Positions 1 through 5,942 of a stretch of DNA of 7,488 nucleotides are shown here, one piece after another. Each line of letters starts with the position of its first letter. Position 1 is the stretch's first letter. This DNA comes from JAHBXL01 sp038247555 (GTDB lineage Bacteria > Planctomycetota > Phycisphaerae > Phycisphaerales > UBA1924). The stretch spans positions 1 to 7,488 of the forward strand of contig JBBRUT010000158.1 of assembly GCA_038247555.1 (NCBI GenBank), in the 5' to 3' direction. Both the position numbers and the translations under genes were made by a program. The notes under the pieces were generated by a model that saw only the letters and a program-made list of their open reading frames with translations, made no database searches and was not told the DNA's origin.

Positions 1-2076
1 ACGACGGGTGTGTTTCAGTTTGAATCGGGCGGGATGCGGCGGCTGCTGGTTGACATGCGCCCCGACCGGCTTGAAGACCTGATCGCGGCCAACGCGCTCT
101 TCCGCCCGGGCCCGATGGACCTCATCCCCGACTACAACCGCCGCAAGCACGGCCAGGCCGAGGTGCCCAAGGTTCACCCCATTGTCGACACGTACACCGC
201 CGAGACGTACGGCGTGATGGTGTATCAGGAGCAGGTCATGCAGATCGTGCATGGCCTTGGCGGCATCAAACTGCGTGATGCGTACACGCTCATCAAGAAT
301 ATCGGCAAGAAGAAGTACGACAAGATCGACAAGGAGCGTCCGAAGTTTGTCGAGGGCGCGCAGAAGCAGGGGCTTACGCAGCAGGCCGCGGATGAGCTGT
401 TTGAGCTGATCTTGAAGTTCGCCGGCTACGGCTTCAACAAGAGCCACTCGACCGGGTACGCCATCGTTGCGTACCAGACGGCCTACCTGAAGACGTACTT
501 CCCGAACCAGTACATGGCGGCGTTCCTGACCTTTGAGAGCCAGGCGCAGAAGGTCGCCGACTGGATTCCCTACGTCGAAGACTGCAAGAAGACGCGCTAT
601 CTCAGCGGCAAGGTCGGCGTGGAAGTGCGGCCGCCTGATGTCAATCTGTCGAAGGCGGACTTCGGTGTGGTGTTTGACCCGGGCGAGCCGCACGATGCGC
701 TGCACGGGCACGTGCGCTTCGGCCTCAAGGCCATCAAGGGCGCGGGTGACCGAGCGATCGCGGCGATTGTTGAGGAGCGAGAGAGCGGCACGAAGCAGTT
801 CGGCTCGCTCTTTGATTTCTGCGAGCGGGTGATGGCGCGGCTGGCCACACAGGCGGCGGCATCGGCGGCCAATGGCACGGGGAGCGGCGGGACGGCGAAC
901 CTGCTGAACAAGACCACGCTTGAGTCGCTCATCAAGTGCGGGGCGATGGACTCGCTGCACGAGCGTGATGGTGAGGGCGGTCGGTCGCTGCGTGCGGCGA
1001 TGACGGTGAGCCTTGAATCGGCGATGGGATCGGCACAGAAGGTGGCGCAGGACAAGGCCGCGGGACAGGGTGGACTGTTCATGGGCGGCGGGGCGGAGAA
1101 GACGGCGGCCGCACCGCGCGAGGTGTCGCTGCTGGGGAAGGCCACGCCGTGGAGTGAGAGCGAGACGCTCGCCAAGGAGAAGGAGGTCCTTGGGTTTTAC
1201 GTTTCGAGTCACCCGCTGGAAGAGTGGAGCGCCTGGACCAAGGTGTTTGTGACCGGCGGATGCGACGCGGCGAAGGCTTTGCCGCACGATTCGCGGGTGG
1301 TGCTGGCGGGGCTTGTGAGTTCGGTCCGCACACTGATCGTCAAGACGGGGCGGAGCGCGGGTCAGAAGATGGCGATCGTGCCGCTTGAAGACCAGAGCGG
1401 GTCGATTGAGATTGTGCTCTTTGCGGACCGGTACGCGCATTTCGAGGCCACGGTGCAGCCCGGGAACCCGGTGTTTGTGGTGGGACGGATCGATCGCTCG
1501 CGCGCCGGTGGCGGCAATGCGAACGGTGTGCCCGGCAATGACGAAGACCCGGGCGCAGCGGGCGCGGCGGGGGGGAAGCCAGGTGGTGGGGGCGGAGGGG
1601 GTCAGCAGAACAATGTTCAGGTGATTGTGGATCGTGTCGTGCCGATCGATGGCGTGCCGCTCATGCCGGGCAAGCTGTGGGTGCGGCTGGATGCGGAGCG
1701 GCTGAACGGCGATGGCTCGCGCGCACTGAAGGAACTGGCCGCGATCGTGCGGGGGGAATCGATCGGCGGCGGCGATGAGCGGCTGGCGGTAGCGGCCCCG
1801 ATGCCGGCACTTTCCGCGGAGGACCGCGCGAGTGCGTTCCCGATGGACATCGTTGTGGATCTTCCCGATCAGCGCATCCGTCTGGAGGCCTCGCCGCATA
1901 TGCGTGTGCGGCTGTCTGCGTCGATGGTTACCGAGTTGTCGCGTCGGCTGGGGGAGGGGTGCATCCGCGTTGTGGGCGGGGTAACCGTCGAGACCATGAA
2001 TGGCAGGGGCGGTGGGAACAAGCCGTGGATGAAGAACCGCGGCGGCGGAGCCCCGGCGGGCGGCGCGAAGCGGTAG
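1..2076 (+). CDS. dnaE: DNA polymerase III subunit alpha, C-terminal part (5' end outside window)
   Basis: This is the catalytic subunit of the replicative DNA polymerase; 691 codons are visible and the reading frame is open from base 1. The first residues, TTGVFQFESGGM, match the conserved TT-VFQ-ES-GM segment of bacterial DnaE, which lies just after the palm. The catalytic aspartates and PHP domain are therefore upstream of the window. Conserved fingers blocks follow: FRPGPM (about residues 35-40), GVMVYQEQVMQI (about 71-82) and KFAGYGFNKSHS (about 139-150). After these come a helix-hairpin-helix segment (VRFGLKAIKGAG, about 237-248), a clamp-binding QGGLF motif (356-360) and an OB fold (from about residue 430). 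Oddities are an Ala/Gly/Thr-rich insert at about 281-300, a glycine-rich insert inside the OB region at about 501-538 and a glycine-rich basic C-terminal tail. The TAG stop at 2074-2076 lies 5 bases from the end of the convergent neighbour. DnaE rather than PolC, because the domain order matches DnaE. Confidence 0.97.
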   Translation, partial: TTGVFQFESGGMRRLLVDMRPDRLEDLIAANALFRPGPMDLIPDYNRRKHGQAEVPKVHPIVDTYTAETYGVMVYQEQVMQIVHGLGGIKLRDAYTLIKNIGKKKYDKIDKERPKFVEGAQKQGLTQQAADELFELILKFAGYGFNKSHSTGYAIVAYQTAYLKTYFPNQYMAAFLTFESQAQKVADWIPYVEDCKKTRYLSGKVGVEVRPPDVNLSKADFGVVFDPGEPHDALHGHVRFGLKAIKGAGDRAIAAIVEERESGTKQFGSLFDFCERVMARLATQAAASAANGTGSGGTANLLNKTTLESLIKCGAMDSLHERDGEGGRSLRAAMTVSLESAMGSAQKVAQDKAAGQGGLFMGGGAEKTAAAPREVSLLGKATPWSESETLAKEKEVLGFYVSSHPLEEWSAWTKVFVTGGCDAAKALPHDSRVVLAGLVSSVRTLIVKTGRSAGQKMAIVPLEDQSGSIEIVLFADRYAHFEATVQPGNPVFVVGRIDRSRAGGGNANGVPGNDEDPGAAGAAGGKPGGGGGGGQQNNVQVIVDRVVPIDGVPLMPGKLWVRLDAERLNGDGSRALKELAAIVRGESIGGGDERLAVAAPMPALSAEDRASAFPMDIVVDLPDQRIRLEASPHMRVRLSASMVTELSRRLGEGCIRVVGGVTVETMNGRGGGNKPWMKNRGGGAPAGGAKR
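1066..1080 (+). other. Beta-clamp binding motif (QGGLF) within DnaE
   Basis: The codons spell QGGLF, residues 356-360 of the visible protein. They sit between the helix-hairpin-helix region and the OB fold, inside a stretch rich in Ala, Gly and Lys. The E. coli DnaE internal clamp-binding site (QADMF) has the same place and a similar Q-x-x-hydrophobic-F pattern. The motif is seen directly; its function is inferred from position and the known consensus. Confidence 0.75.
1501..1614 (+). other. Glycine-rich low-complexity insert in the DnaE OB-fold region
   Basis: About 38 in-frame codons (residues 501-538) are dominated by Gly, Ala, Asn and Pro, with a short acidic NDED patch and a run of seven glycines near the end. 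They separate the OB-fold strand ending FVVGRIDRS from the strand starting VQVIVDRVVPI. In E. coli DnaE the equivalent connection is a short loop (FDDFSGG, then LKMTARE). The flanks stay conserved and in frame, so this is an inserted flexible loop and not a frameshift. Confidence 0.75.
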
Positions 2077-2081
2077 AAGAA

Positions 2082-2633
2082 CTAGTGGCCCAGGCGGAAG
2101 ACATCCGTCAGGCGACCCTCGGCGGACTCTTCATCGGTGAAGAAGGTCACGCGCAGCGTCGGCGACACGGTTCCCGCGCCCCCGACACCTGATCGCCATT
2201 CCAGCAACCACTCGGGCAGCGCACCGAGCGAGAGGGTGTAGGTGCGGGTGATCAGGCCGTCATAGTGCAGGGCGTTGTCCCCGGGCGTCGAGAGGTTGGT
2301 TCTCCACACCAGGTCCTGGGTCTGCGAACCGTCTGCGAACTCCGACCCTGGGCGGAAGAGTTCCACCCGCGCGATGCCGAGGGCGCGGACGGGCTGCGCA
2401 AACGCATCCCGCAGTTCGAAGTGGCAGACGATCACCGGGTCGCCGGAGCCATCGACACCGATGCGCGTGAGGGGATGAATGGCGAGGCGCTCGGGCTGGA
2501 GCCACGCGATTGAAGCGGCCCGGGCATCTGCGGCGGGCGCAGCGCAGCCTCCACAGCCGCAGCTTGCAGCGATTCCTGCACCGATGGCGCAGAGGATCAA
2601 CAGGGGCGGGGATGTGGTACGGCCCTTACGCAT
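2082..2633 (-). CDS. Hypothetical secreted protein, possibly a lipoprotein
   Basis: A 183-residue protein of unknown function. The N-terminus is an export signal: basic MRKGR, then a hydrophobic stretch (about residues 10-23), then a Cys/Gly cluster with cysteines at 25, 27 and 30. C25, preceded by AAS, could be a lipidation site, but the -3 position is Ala and not Leu, so signal peptidase I cleavage is also possible. The mature part begins as a beta-rich domain (WLQPERLAIHPLTRI) and alternates hydrophobic and polar residues through LWRT-type and TYTLSLG strands. I recognise no enzyme motif. The ATG at 2631-2633 lacks a clear ribosome binding site, but the signal peptide fixes it. It lies 85 bases downstream of the GAF gene on the same strand and may be its last co-transcribed gene. 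I believe related short proteins occur in Phycisphaerae, but I could not check. Confidence 0.75.
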   Translation of the reverse strand: MRKGRTTSPPLLILCAIGAGIAASCGCGGCAAPAADARAASIAWLQPERLAIHPLTRIGVDGSGDPVIVCHFELRDAFAQPVRALGIARVELFRPGSEFADGSQTQDLVWRTNLSTPGDNALHYDGLITRTYTLSLGALPEWLLEWRSGVGGAGTVSPTLRVTFFTDEESAEGRLTDVFRLGH

Positions 2634-2718
2634 CGCAGCAGTTTATGGGTTCGCGGGCCGCGACGCCTTAAGGAACTTCTGCTGGGTACGGGAATGCGAT
2701 CCTGTGGCCCCGGCGGGC

Positions 2719-3939
2719 TCAGGCCGCGAGGTCCTCATCGTCACATTCCGGGGGGTCGCCGATGCAGCCCCACTTGTCCTTGGGCAAGTGCCGGTGATGG
2801 ACGTGGATGACCCTGGCGAGCTGGGAAGCGAAGAGCTCGCCGATGGTTTTGAGCTGATCGACCAGCAGCGGCCCGAAGGGGGAGAGGCGGTCGCGGAAGA
2901 GCATGACGATCGCCAGGACCTCGCCCTCGTGTCGGCACGCAAAGCCGATGACGCCGGAGTCTCCGAGCCACGCCGCATCGGCGCCGGCGAACTCTTCGAG
3001 CTTGCGGGCATCGCCGAGGTTGAGGATGCCGATCGACTTCTCGAACTTGGGCGCGACCGTGTTGGCCATGTGATCGAGGAGCATGTCGACAGTTTCCTTG
3101 GGGCAGTCGTAGTTGACGTATGCCCCCAGGGAGTAGTCCCCGCTGGTTGTCGGGAGGAACACCGCCGCGTTCGTCGGCCCGGATCGGGCGAGGACAAACT
3201 CGAGCGTGGTTCGCAGCAGTTGCTCGATATCGAGCTCATGCTTGATGAGGGTTTTGAACTCGGTTGCGGTGGTGACCTGGTTCATAGCGGCAGCGCACTC
3301 CATGTTGCCGCCAACCTGATCGGTGGATTCCGGGTGAGGCTCTCGCGCTGCGGGCCGTGCTCCGCGCTCGGTGCGTCGGCACAGACGATCCAGCCTTCGC
3401 AGCCGTTCTTCTCCGCGCGCTTTGGCGCCTGCCCGGGGTCGGATACCCGCTGCGTTGAGCAGCAAACGCGAGAGTTCGTGGACGCGCAAGTTTCGCGCAA
3501 TCACCGCGAGGCAACCCTTTGCGGCGGCGAGCTGGCGAAACTCCGGTCCTCGCTCCGCGGACATCATCAGGACGCCGGTGCCGCGCTTAGCGAGTTCTCC
3601 CGCCAGATCAAGCGATTCGGCGACACAGCACTCGTGATCGATGAGCGCTCCGTGGATGCGCGGGCGCCTGCCGCGTTCGACTCCGAGCATCATGGACAGG
3701 GCCTCGACAGCATCGCGCGCGAGCAGGCAGATGGCGCGGCCGCCCAGGGCCCGCATCGCACGGCCGGCGAGGCTGGGGTTGCGTGTCACGATCAGCACGC
3801 GCGGATAACTGAGATCGTGTTCTCGGTCCACACGCGGGCGCAGGGGCTTCATCTCGACGTGTCCGTGCTGGGTGCTGATTTCCTCTACAGGCTTCGCCGC
3901 AGCGGCGGCGTCGCCCGACGAGTTTTCTGCTCGAGCCAT
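2719..3939 (-). CDS. Degenerate receiver-like plus GAF domain signalling protein
   Basis: A cytoplasmic protein of 406 residues from the chosen ATG. After a variable, Ala-rich N-terminus, residues about 46-165 look like a response-regulator receiver (first strand RVLIVTRN, fourth strand GVLMMSA). The paired acidic residues are replaced by TRN, the strand-3 aspartate survives as LIDH (D101), and the conserved lysine is lost (AVIARN). It is therefore probably a pseudo-receiver that is not phosphorylated normally. A charged Arg-rich linker (about 168-205) leads to a GAF domain (about 223-380) with the typical ending EVLAIVMLFRDRLSPFGPLLVDQL. The C-terminus holds an HVHHRH cluster, two Cys and an acidic end. 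The start at 3939 was chosen for its well-placed GAGGA; in-frame ATG at 3966 and GTG at 3975 would add 9 or 12 residues. It follows the HDOD kinase gene by 54 bases and probably belongs to the same operon. Confidence 0.85.
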   Translation of the reverse strand: MARAENSSGDAAAAAKPVEEISTQHGHVEMKPLRPRVDREHDLSYPRVLIVTRNPSLAGRAMRALGGRAICLLARDAVEALSMMLGVERGRRPRIHGALIDHECCVAESLDLAGELAKRGTGVLMMSAERGPEFRQLAAAKGCLAVIARNLRVHELSRLLLNAAGIRPRAGAKARGEERLRRLDRLCRRTERGARPAAREPHPESTDQVGGNMECAAAMNQVTTATEFKTLIKHELDIEQLLRTTLEFVLARSGPTNAAVFLPTTSGDYSLGAYVNYDCPKETVDMLLDHMANTVAPKFEKSIGILNLGDARKLEEFAGADAAWLGDSGVIGFACRHEGEVLAIVMLFRDRLSPFGPLLVDQLKTIGELFASQLARVIHVHHRHLPKDKWGCIGDPPECDDEDLAA

Positions 3940-3947
3940 GGAGCTGA

Positions 3948-3952
3948 TCCTC
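3948..3952 (-). promoter_or_regulatory. Ribosome binding site supporting the 3939 start
   Basis: On the minus strand GAGGA lies 8 bases before the ATG at 3939-3937. The two upstream in-frame starts (ATG 3966, GTG 3975) have no purine-rich motif at a suitable distance. This decides the start call for the receiver-like/GAF gene. Confidence 0.55.
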
Positions 3953-3969
3953 GTTTTTTTGTTCATGGT

Positions 3970-3982
3970 GTACACGGTGTAC
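3970..3982. promoter_or_regulatory. Perfect 13-base palindrome, candidate operator
   Basis: The sequence GTACACGGTGTAC has two perfect 6-base arms around one central base. It lies in the short gap between the HDOD kinase stop (3994) and the GAF gene, 31-43 bases ahead of the 3939 start. That position suits a repressor or activator site, or a promoter overlap. No convincing -35/-10 pair accompanies it. If translation starts at 3966 or 3975, the site would abut or overlap the start instead. Confidence 0.35.
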
Positions 3983-3993
3983 GGAACATTGTC

Positions 3994-5874
3994 TCAGGCG
4001 GCGCGCTGCACGCCGTCGCCGGAAGCGATGACCTGCGCTCCGCCGCGCAGGAGTTGGTTTGCTGATGGATCGCGTGACCAGCGATAGTCGGGGAGCGCGA
4101 CCGTGACGCTTGTGCCGCGTCCGGGCCTGCTGGCGAGCTGGATCTCTCCGCCGTGGAGCCCGACGAGCCGGTGCGCCAGTGCGAGGCCAAGCCCGGGCTG
4201 GCGACCGGCGGGCTTCTCTGAAAAGAAGGGATCGACCGCGTGCTCGAGCGCGTGCTCGCTCATGCCTGCGCCATCGTCGATGACGTGGATCAGGAGGCGC
4301 GAGGGTTCCTGGGCATCTTCCTGAACGCGGACTTCAACCGGCGATCGCGGCGAGGCCTCGACCGCGTTGACCACGATCTCGACGATCGCATCGGTCATGA
4401 GGCCAGCATCGAGCCTGGCGGTATCGAGGCCGTCGGCCAGAGTCAGCTTTATCCCCAACACACCCGAGGGCCCTGCCTTTCCGACGCAGCGCGCCTTGGC
4501 GCGTTTTATGACATCATCCATCACCGTTGCCAGGTCTGCGGGCCGCCAATCCGGCCGGGGCGGGTTGGCGATGCGGTGCAGCCGCGCAACCAGATCGCTC
4601 AGCCGTCCTGCGGCATCGACGATTGCTTGGGCGGTCTGGCGGTCGTAATCGTCTCGCAGCCGGGACAGCAGGGACTGGGCGCGGCCGGAGATGACCGTGA
4701 GCGGATTGTTCAGTTCGTGCGCTGCGCCGGCGGTCATCTCGCCGAGGCGGACCATTGCACGCGTTTCGGCAAGCTGCTGCTGGGCCTCGCCGAGGGCGCG
4801 GTTTGCCTCGCCGAGTTCCTGGTTCAGCCGCCCCAGTCGCCCATTGGCGCGCAGGATCGACTCCACCAGCAGCTGCTGGCTGGGCTCCTCGCCCAGGCCA
4901 AGGTCGCGGCAGCGTGCGCTGGTGGCTTCATACAGCCGCGCGATCAAGCCTTCGATTCGATCAGCGTTCAGGCCCATGCGCGCGGCGAGGTCGCGGTCAT
5001 CGGGGGCGGTTGCCATGTTCCCGGACCACCCCAGCCCCAGGCGTCGGCACAGCGCATCGGCAACGCCGACGATGCCCACGACCCGGCGCGAGTCGATCTC
5101 GGGCAACTGGTCGTATGGTGTGCCATGGAGCTCGACGGTGGCACTGAGCGCCTCGGGCAGGCCCCAGAGCTTGGCGATGTGCGCGCCGGCGACGTGATGA
5201 TCCATCCCCAGGATGGGACGCTCGAAGTCGGCGATGTTCCCCATCCGCATCTCGGTCAGGTCGATGACGCGGCCGTAGGCGCGGGGAAGGACGACTTCGA
5301 GGGCGAGCTTGCCGATGTCGTGCACCAGACCGCAGACGAAGCACTCTTCGGCGTGCAAGCCGGGCTCGGGCATTTCCTTGGCGATGAGTTCCGCCGCGCA
5401 CGCGACAGCGATCGAATGCTGCCAGAAGCCCACGCGGTTGAAGCCGGCGTTGGGGGCGGGCGAGGCTTTGGCGGACGCCTTGCGCGGGAGATTGCCGGAC
5501 CAGTCGAAGATGGCGACGCTGAGGACCAGGGAGCGCACGGCATCGAGCCCGAGCATGACCACGGCCATCTCGACGGTGGTGATGGGGTGGCGCGTTCGGT
5601 TGGCCGCGCGGCGGCAGAGCGAGAGCAGGCGGGCCGTGAGGGTGGGGTCGGCCTCGATGAGACGGACAATCTCGCGGAGATCGGGCTCTTCCTGTGCGCC
5701 CAGCTGCAGCAGCCTCGCCGCGACGGCGGGGAGCGTGGGCAGGCCGCCGAGTTCGCGCAGGACGAGTTCTGTGCGGCGGGAGAGGAGCGGGTCCATGAGG
5801 AAGCGGGGCCCGGCGCCGCGCCCACGGGCGGGTCCGAACTCCTCCGCCCTGGTTCTGGCACGCGAACGAGCCAT
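3994..5874 (-). CDS. HDOD domain-containing sensor histidine kinase
   Basis: A soluble 626-residue kinase with no membrane segment. Residues about 36-275 form an HDOD domain (LRELGGLPTLPAVAARLLQL, then IEADPTLTARLLSL, typical of the family). It keeps HD-superfamily-like residues: H153, H185-D186 in GLVHDIGKL, H226/H227 in GMDHHVAG, H250 and D273. A coiled-coil linker (about 340-378) leads to a HisKA dimerisation domain with the phospho-acceptor H386 in AAHELNNPLT. An HATPase follows: N-box IVEIVVNAVEAS (N503), G1 box DDGAGM (533-538), F box DPFFSEK and G2 box GLGLALAHRLVGLHGG. All catalytic boxes are present, so it should autophosphorylate. The ATG at 5874 follows a weak purine-rich stretch; M27 (5796) is a possible later start, before the HDOD domain. 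It lies 68 bases after the HTH-receiver gene, its likely phosphotransfer partner. The cue is unknown. Confidence 0.95.
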   Translation of the reverse strand: MARSRARTRAEEFGPARGRGAGPRFLMDPLLSRRTELVLRELGGLPTLPAVAARLLQLGAQEEPDLREIVRLIEADPTLTARLLSLCRRAANRTRHPITTVEMAVVMLGLDAVRSLVLSVAIFDWSGNLPRKASAKASPAPNAGFNRVGFWQHSIAVACAAELIAKEMPEPGLHAEECFVCGLVHDIGKLALEVVLPRAYGRVIDLTEMRMGNIADFERPILGMDHHVAGAHIAKLWGLPEALSATVELHGTPYDQLPEIDSRRVVGIVGVADALCRRLGLGWSGNMATAPDDRDLAARMGLNADRIEGLIARLYEATSARCRDLGLGEEPSQQLLVESILRANGRLGRLNQELGEANRALGEAQQQLAETRAMVRLGEMTAGAAHELNNPLTVISGRAQSLLSRLRDDYDRQTAQAIVDAAGRLSDLVARLHRIANPPRPDWRPADLATVMDDVIKRAKARCVGKAGPSGVLGIKLTLADGLDTARLDAGLMTDAIVEIVVNAVEASPRSPVEVRVQEDAQEPSRLLIHVIDDGAGMSEHALEHAVDPFFSEKPAGRQPGLGLALAHRLVGLHGGEIQLASRPGRGTSVTVALPDYRWSRDPSANQLLRGGAQVIASGDGVQRAA

Positions 5875-5898
5875 TGGTGTGCTTCTCGCTCCAACTGA

Positions 5899-5917
5899 AA
5901 GTGCACAGATCGCACTT
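5899..5917. promoter_or_regulatory. Inverted repeat in the leader of the HDOD kinase gene
   Basis: AAGTGC and GCACTT form perfect 6-base arms around a 7-base spacer (ACAGATC). The repeat lies in the 68-base gap between the HTH-receiver gene and the HDOD kinase gene, 25-43 bases before the kinase start. It could be an operator or an intercistronic RNA hairpin. Only three T residues (TTT, counting the end of the arm) follow the hairpin on the minus strand, so it is not a convincing intrinsic terminator. Confidence 0.3.
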
Positions 5918-5942
5918 GAACAACGGCTCCGGGCACACTGCC

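Noticed and set aside
2666..2673. 8-base palindrome CCTTAAGG in the gap between the GAF gene and the small exported protein
   Set aside because: It is short, has no promoter elements alongside it, and could easily occur by chance.
2706..2719. Possible hairpin (GCCC/GGGC) just after the GAF gene stop
   Set aside because: The arms are only four bases and no T tract follows on the minus strand, so it cannot be called an intrinsic terminator.
2479..4065. Plus-strand open frame of 528 codons opposite the receiver-like/GAF gene
   Set aside because: It is antisense to a gene with recognisable GAF and receiver-like structure, spans two genes and an intergenic gap, and its translation has no domain-like pattern. 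Long antisense frames are expected in GC-rich coding DNA.
4240..5898. Plus-strand open frame of 552 codons opposite the HDOD kinase
   Set aside because: The opposite strand encodes an unmistakable HDOD-HisKA-HATPase protein. The plus-strand translation is a mirror of it, rich in Asp, Gly and His with no motifs.
4997..5938. Minus-strand 313-codon frame overlapping the HDOD kinase
   Set aside because: It is Arg/Pro/His rich, typical of a shifted frame in GC-rich DNA, and lies within the kinase coding region.
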